From assembly GCA_016722505.1 (NCBI GenBank), contig JADKJH010000001.1:372001-436000 (forward strand): DNA of 64,000 bases, in the 5' to 3' direction. The notes beneath the pieces were generated by a model that ran no database searches, was not told the origin of the DNA, and worked only from the letters and a program-made list of their open reading frames with translations. The position numbers were made by a program, and so were the translations under genes. The number at the start of each line of letters is the position of its first letter. The first letter of the stretch is position 1. Below, piece by piece: positions 59,592 through 64,000 of the stretch. The DNA comes from Holophagaceae bacterium (GTDB lineage Bacteria; Acidobacteriota; Holophagae; Holophagales; Holophagaceae).

Positions 59592-60521
59592 TTATTTTTT
59601 CGGACTCCGCCCCGCCGCGATGTCGAAGAACTTGTCCCAAGTCAGGAAGGGCGCCAGATCGTGGAAGTCGCTCCAGGCCTTGTGGTCGAAACTCGCGTCC
59701 AGTTCCTTGCCAGTCTTATTCGGGTTGTCGTTCACATGTTTCCGAACGGCCTTCAGGAAATCCCGGGCGCGGGCCACATCTTTCTTGCCGCCCACGGGGC
59801 CGTGGCCGGGAATGACTTTGGAATCCTCGGGCAGGAAAGCCAGGACCGCGTCCAGGTTGGCGATCATGCCAGCCAGGCTGCCGCCGCTGTTCAGGTCTAT
59901 GTAGGGTGTTGAACCGTTGAAGAAGATGTCCCCCATGTGCATGACGTGGGTACCAGGGATGCCCACCAGAACATCGCCATCAGTATGACCTGGGCCGAAA
60001 TGGGCCAGATGGACCTCCACTCCATCGAGATTGATGGCGAGAACGGAGCGCACCTTGGGATCCGCATCCCCGAAGGTGATCTCAGGCAGGCCACCACGTT
60101 TGATGGGTTCCAGCTTGGCCTGCTCCAACTCCATGCGGTGGCGGACGTTCGTGTGGGCCACGATGACCTGCACCTGCTTTTCCAGGGCGATGTTTCCGCC
60201 CACATGGTCGCCGTGGTGGTGGGTGTTGATCAGGTACTTGATGGGCTTGTCCGTAACGGATCTCACCACTTTGAGCAGCCCCGGCACCAACGGTGCGAAC
60301 TGGTCATCAATGAGGATGGCGTTGTGTTCCGTGACGATGAGGCCGATATTTCCGCCCTCGCCGAAAATGCAATAGACGTTGTCCGCCAGTTTCTCGATTT
60401 TATGGGGATCAGGCTTGGGCGTGGCGTGCTGGGCAACGCGCACGGGCGGTGCGGCAGGCAGCGACGACGCGGATAGGGAAACCAACACCAAAGACAAAGC
60501 GGCGATTGAAGGGATACGCAT
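59592..60521 (-). CDS. Exported metallo-beta-lactamase-fold hydrolase (quinoprotein-relay-like type)
   Basis: The 309-residue protein starts at ATG 60521 with GGAGG four bases upstream and has a signal peptide (MRIPSIAALSLVLVSLSASSLPAA). The zinc motif is NTHHHGDHVGG (HxHxDH), with the third ligand region HFGPGHTDGDVLV and the last His in VIPGHGPVGGKKD. The LADNVYCIFGEGGNIGLIV start and TDGD after the His are typical of the periplasmic MBL group near SoxH and cyclase-like hydrolases, not of true beta-lactamases. The substrate is unknown. It is not related closely to the other MBL-fold gene at 57651. It ends 71 bases before the IS630 element begins on the other side of its promoter. Confidence 0.86.
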   Translation of the reverse strand: MRIPSIAALSLVLVSLSASSLPAAPPVRVAQHATPKPDPHKIEKLADNVYCIFGEGGNIGLIVTEHNAILIDDQFAPLVPGLLKVVRSVTDKPIKYLINTHHHGDHVGGNIALEKQVQVIVAHTNVRHRMELEQAKLEPIKRGGLPEITFGDADPKVRSVLAINLDGVEVHLAHFGPGHTDGDVLVGIPGTHVMHMGDIFFNGSTPYIDLNSGGSLAGMIANLDAVLAFLPEDSKVIPGHGPVGGKKDVARARDFLKAVRKHVNDNPNKTGKELDASFDHKAWSDFHDLAPFLTWDKFFDIAAGRSPKK

Positions 60522-60592
60522 AATACCTCCGGGACTGGAAGGCGATCCTATCGCGCTTCCAATCCAAGTGCCACCGCGAAGGATGTTTAATA

Positions 60593-61658
60593 CTAATTCG
60601 CGTTCAATGAAATAGAAGTTATCCAATCAAAGCCAGTAAGACTTTGAGTGCGTTCGAAGTTAAATTCGAGGGCTCGGATGCCTTGGCAGAGGGTATCAAC
60701 AACCGCCTTCATGTTCCTGAACACAGTGTTGACGAACCAGCCCTCCCGTAGCGCTTTCCAGATGTGTTCAGCGGGGTTCAACTCCGGACTGTAAGGTGGC
60801 AGGAACACGATCCGCATGTTGGCCGGAACCTCCAGCGCCTCCGCGATGTGCCACCCCGCCCGATCCATGACCATGACGATGAAATCGTTTGGATGTCGGC
60901 TGGCCACCAACGCCAGAAACATTGACATCGTCTCGGCATTCACGAAAGGGAGCACCAGGCTGTCCATCACGCCATCGTGGGGGCTGACCGCGCTGAAGGC
61001 ATACGTGTATTGCCGCACCAAGCGGGCGCCAACCACCGGGCGGATGCCCTTGGGAGCCCAGCATCTGCGCGGGTCGCCAAGCAGCCCGAACCGCCCTTCG
61101 TCTTGGAACATCAGCCGGACAGGCCGACCTTGTTCGGCTTGGCGCTCAACTTCTTCTTGGATCTCGCTTTCGAGTTTTTTTAAAGGCGGCCTGCGCCGCC
61201 AAATCAGCTTTGGGATGCCTGGGGCGCGGAGCGACCTTCCGCCAACCCTGGCGATCCAACATGCGATAGATGGTGCTTTTGGCTACGGCGCAACCAATCC
61301 TTGCCTCAAAGGCCAGTTGCACTTCCGTGGCACTGAGTAGGCCGCCTGCCTCGGCTTTTGCCAGGAAGGGGCGTAGGAATTCCACCTCTTCTTCGGCACT
61401 CAGGTACTGGTTCCGACGTCCACCCTTGCTCTTTAGTTCGAAGATGGCTTCACCTGACTTGGCCCATTGGGAGTGGATGTTGCGAACCGTGGTGGCGGCC
61501 CACCCCAGCAGCCGCGCGATCTCGGGCGCAGTGCTGCCCAGGGTTACACGGATGAGTACGCACTGGATGCGTTGGAACTCTGGCCGACCCTTAGCTTTCT
61601 TGAGCCGATCGGCCAGAGATTCGATGGTGAGGCGGTCAGGCGAAATGAGGTTTTTCAT
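60593..61658 (-). pseudogene. IS630-family transposase in two frames (slippage site or lesion)
   Basis: The first frame (from ATG 61658) is the helix-turn-helix part (IARLLGWAATTVRNIHSQWAKSG) and a second winged part (STIYRMLDRQGWRKVAPRPRHPKA). The second frame is the DDE domain: FQDEGRFGL (first Asp), VMVMDRAGWH (second Asp) and LPPYSPELNPAEHIWK (final Glu). They join in a run of seven A (plus-strand 61175-61181). Removing one A gives a 354-residue fused transposase of normal length. IS630-type elements in some genomes use slippery A runs to make the fusion, so this may be a programmed feature rather than damage. The stop codon lies at the left inverted repeat. Confidence 0.78.
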
Positions 61659-61714
61659 GCCAGCTCCTTGGGGCTGGCATCAATATAGGTTATACTCTAT
61701 TGAATGCAACTTGG
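60593..61714. mobile_element. IS630-family insertion sequence with TA target duplication
   Basis: The element is flanked by TA at 60591-60592 and 61715-61716, as IS630 elements require. The ends are imperfect inverted repeats: the left CTAATTCGCGTTCAATGAAA and the complement of the right CCAAGTTGCATTCAATAG share about three quarters of their positions. It is 1122 bp, a normal IS630 size, and carries one transposase frame broken at a run of seven A. Confidence 0.8.
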
Positions 61715-61719
61715 TATAA

Positions 61720-62624
61720 GAGGGTGTTTTAAAATAATATTGCACGTAGGGCCACTGGATCCTAAATTTGGGTATGAGCCGAGAACCCTACCCTAGCGAC
61801 CTAAACGATAAAGAATGGGAGATCCTTCAAGCTAGGCTCCCGACCAAGAAAGATCCTCGCGGAAGGCCGCGCAAGCAGGATCTGCGCGAACTCCTCAACG
61901 GAATCTTTTACCTGCTTCGCACAGGTTGCTCCTGGCGAATGTTGCCCCACGACCTCCCACCGTGGGAGACGGTTTACAGCCAATTCCGAGCGTGGAAGCA
62001 CCAAGGCGCATGGGAAGAAGTGCATCGCACCTTGCGGGAGTATGTTCGGATCGGAATGGGCCGAGCCTCATCCATCGGCCCTGATCATCGACAGCCAATC
62101 GGTCAAGACGACCGAAAAGGGGGCCCTCGCGGTTACGACGCGGGCAAGAAAGTCAAAGGCCGGAAGAGGCACATTCTCACGGATACGCAAGGGCTCCTCA
62201 TCAAAGTGAAGGTGCACCCAGCGGACATTCAGGACCGGGACGGCGCGCGTCTTTTGCTGAAGGCTGCAAAGGGGCAATGCCCGCGGGCCTCTTTGCTGTT
62301 CGCGGATGGAGGGTACCAAGGGGGTGCTTGTTCGTTGGATCAAGGACACGGTCGGATGGCGGACGGAGATCATCAGGAAACCATCCTGGAAGCGGGGTGT
62401 CTGGTTGCCAGCCGGCATAGAGCCGCCTCCCGTTCTTCCAACAGGATTCCAAGTGCTCCCAAGGCGATGGGTCGTGGAACGCACCTTCGCATGGATCGGT
62501 CGCTACCGTCGCTTTAGCAAGGACTATGAACAACTTTGTGAGTCAGTAGAATCCTTGATCTACCTCGCTATGACACGTTTGATGCTGGCAAGATTGACCG
62601 CATGATTTATTTTAAAACACCCTC
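61720..62624. mobile_element. IS5-family insertion sequence with TAA target duplication
   Basis: The ends are exact inverted repeats of at least 18 bp: GAGGGTGTTTTAAAATAA at the left, complemented at 62607-62624. A direct TAA flanks both sides (61717-61719 and 62625-62627), the 3-bp TNA type of duplication seen in the IS1031-like branch of IS5. Length is 905 bp. It was inserted immediately beside the right TA of the IS630 element. The transposase inside is broken by several frameshifts. Confidence 0.85.
61768..62605 (+). pseudogene. IS5-family transposase, frameshifted
   Basis: The start at ATG 61768 gives the N-terminal DUF4096-like region (YPSDLNDKEWEILQARLP, GIFYLLRTGCSWRMLPHDLPPW). The coding trace then moves frames: a different frame carries LIIDSQSVKTTEKG (with the first catalytic Asp), the first frame returns at GPRGYDAGKKVKGRKRHIL and continues to FADGGYQG (second Asp), and a third piece (LVRWIKDTVGWRTEI ... 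WVVERTFAWIGRYRRFSKDYE, with the final Glu) is in another frame to 62605. The shifts are near 62,060, in the G run near 62,119-62,123 and in the GGGGG run near 62,321-62,325. It is therefore probably inactive unless these are sequence errors. Confidence 0.8.
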
Positions 62625-62693
62625 TAAACACGTTTATCGCGTGGTGTCCAAACTTTAGGATCCACGAGGGCCGGTTGCCTATCAGAGGCGGGC

Positions 62694-63995
62694 TTACTTT
62701 CCGCGCGTGCTCGGGCGGTTGTGATGGGCGCCATCGTGACGTCCTGAAGCTGCAGGACGGGCACCCCCTCCAGGCCGTCCACCGCCGGACCTTCCACCAC
62801 CGCCACCCGTACGGCGCCCGGTTTCGATTGGTTCGGCCCGAATGGCGGGATCAGGTGCGAATCCTGGAATCACCACCTTCGGGATATCGAGTTTCAGAAG
62901 TTTCTCGATGTCCCGCAGCAGCCGCGATTCGTCCACACAGACCAGGCTCAAGGCCTGGCCTTCCACGCCGGCGCGGCCCGTGCGGCCGATGCGGTGGATG
63001 TAGTCTTCGGGAACCTGGGGCAATTCGTAGTTCACAACATGTGGCAAATGGTCGATGTCGAGGCCACGGGCTGCGATATCAGTAGCCACCAGCACACGCA
63101 CTTTGCCGCCCTTGAAATCCTGAAGGGCTTTGATGCGCTGCGGCTGGCTCTTGTTGCCGTGGATGGCGGCGGACGTGATGCCATCCTTCTCCAATTGGTC
63201 GCTCAAGCGGTTGGCGCCGTGCTTGGTGCGGGTGAACACGAGCACCTGTTCCAGGCGGCCTTCGCGGATGATGTCGCTCAGCAGTTCGCGCTTGCGTTCG
63301 CGGTCCACGGGATGGACGATCTGCTCTACGAGTTCGATGGCGGAATTCCGCGGGGCAACATCTACGCTGACGGGATCCTTCAAGAATCCAGAAGCCAAGC
63401 CTCGGATCTCGTCACTGAAGGTGGCACTGAAGAGCAGGCTCTGACGTTTGGTGGGCAGCAGCGCGAGGATTTTCTTGATGTCGCGGATGAAACCCATGTC
63501 GAGCATGCGGTCGGCTTCGTCCAGCACCAGGAATTCCACATGGCGGAGGTTCACGGTGCCTTGGCCCTGGTGGTCCAGCAGGCGCCCGGGCGTGGCCACC
63601 AGGATCTCCACGCCGCCCTGGAGGATGCGGATCTGGGGATTGATGTTCACGCCGCCGAACACGGTCGTGGAGCGCACGGGAAGATGCTTGCCATAGGTGC
63701 GCACGCTCTCTTCGACCTGCATGGCGAGTTCGCGGGTGGGGGTGAGGACCAGCACCCGGATGGGATGGCGGGCGGGGCTGGTGCTGCTGGAAAGCTCGGG
63801 CGTGAGCATCTGCAGGATGGGCAGCACGAAGCCGGCGGTCTTGCCGGTCCCAGTCTGCGCGGCGGCCAGCAGATCGCGGCCCGACAGCACGACGGGAATG
63901 GCTTTGGATTGGATGGGCGTGGGGGTTTCGTAACCCTGGTCTTTGACCGCACGCAACAGCTCGGCGCTGAGGCCGAGGGTATCGAAGGAAGACAT
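62694..63995 (-). CDS. rhlE: DEAD-box RNA helicase (RhlE-like)
   Basis: The 433-residue protein has the full DEAD-box set: Q motif FDTLGLSAELLRAVKDQGYETPTPIQ, motif I AQTGTGKT, Ia PTRELAMQ, II DEAD in VLDEADRMLDMGF, III SAT, and in the second domain ATDIAARGLDID (V) and HRIGRTGRAG (VI). The C-terminal 50 residues are a Gly/Arg-rich basic tail (TGGGGGRSGGGRPGGGARP) that binds RNA, as in RhlE/CsdA-type helicases. It unwinds RNA in ribosome assembly or decay. The start is ATG 63995, near the window edge, so its promoter is outside the window. The gene lies beside the IS5 element. Confidence 0.94.
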   Translation of the reverse strand: MSSFDTLGLSAELLRAVKDQGYETPTPIQSKAIPVVLSGRDLLAAAQTGTGKTAGFVLPILQMLTPELSSSTSPARHPIRVLVLTPTRELAMQVEESVRTYGKHLPVRSTTVFGGVNINPQIRILQGGVEILVATPGRLLDHQGQGTVNLRHVEFLVLDEADRMLDMGFIRDIKKILALLPTKRQSLLFSATFSDEIRGLASGFLKDPVSVDVAPRNSAIELVEQIVHPVDRERKRELLSDIIREGRLEQVLVFTRTKHGANRLSDQLEKDGITSAAIHGNKSQPQRIKALQDFKGGKVRVLVATDIAARGLDIDHLPHVVNYELPQVPEDYIHRIGRTGRAGVEGQALSLVCVDESRLLRDIEKLLKLDIPKVVIPGFAPDPAIRAEPIETGRRTGGGGGRSGGGRPGGGARPAASGRHDGAHHNRPSTRGK

Positions 63996-64000
63996 GTATA

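Overview
The window looks like chromosomal DNA of a moderately GC-rich, diderm bacterium. Diderm features are lipoprotein signals, a type IV pilus motor, a MacA/MacB-type exporter and a periplasmic sensor kinase. The protein styles (Holophaga/Geothrix-like pilins and PilB/PilT/PilC, hrcA-grpE-dnaK-dnaJ order, secreted proteins with Ig-like repeats) make an Acidobacteriota member of the Holophagae my best guess. That is inference; there is no rRNA here to fix it.

Layout. 1-3.05 kb: end of a peptide-type ABC permease, a PrxQ peroxiredoxin, FabI and an exported TPR protein. 3.2-7.1 kb: three tandem prepilin genes behind a sigma-54-like promoter, then a membrane-fused spermidine-synthase-like protein. 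7.2-14.3 kb (minus): pilB, pilT, pilC and a three-gene ABC exporter whose first permease is frameshifted. 14.3-17.5 kb (plus): an unrecognised all-helical protein and a diguanylate cyclase. 17.5-22.6 kb: hrcA-grpE-dnaK-dnaJ chaperone operon. 22.7-25.1 kb: glycine-zipper lipoprotein, prfA, rpmE. 25.2-31.0 kb: a PadR regulator with a HAAS-type membrane partner, two strong inverted-repeat structures, and a MacA/ATPase/two-permease exporter (one permease frameshifted). 31.1-33.4 kb: FAD oxidoreductase and acyl desaturase, with a duplicated gene tail. 33.5-36.3 kb: tRNA-Arg(CCG) with a decayed partial copy, amidase, hisS, a small exported protein. 36.5-39.6 kb: DegT aminotransferase and a TPR/O-GlcNAc-transferase-like protein. 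39.6-46.7 kb: a giant secreted polysaccharide-degrading protein (heparinase-like domain, an unnamed domain, a GH44 domain, about seven Ig-like linkers) whose N-terminal part is broken by several frameshifts. 47.2-52.5 kb: a LytTR response regulator divergent from a 1494-residue beta-propeller hybrid histidine kinase. 52.5-60.5 kb: 5'-nucleotidase (frameshifted), RluA-type synthase, SprT-like protein, aspS, two metallo-beta-lactamase-fold proteins and a cupin. 60.6-62.6 kb: an IS630-family and an IS5-family element side by side. 62.7-64.0 kb: a DEAD-box helicase.

How it fits together. The pilus genes are split into a structural cluster and a motor cluster. A diguanylate cyclase lies next to pilB, whose N-terminus has MshEN-like motifs, so local c-di-GMP control of pilus extension is plausible. 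The periplasmic-sensor kinase and LytTR regulator lie beside the giant polysaccharide-degrading protein and are its obvious candidate regulators. A recurring feature is single-base indels at homopolymers that break otherwise normal genes (8.7, 29.1, 45.4-46.3, 53.3, 61.2 and 62.1-62.3 kb), while core genes are intact. This may be genuine decay or a sequencing artefact and should colour any reading of the broken genes.
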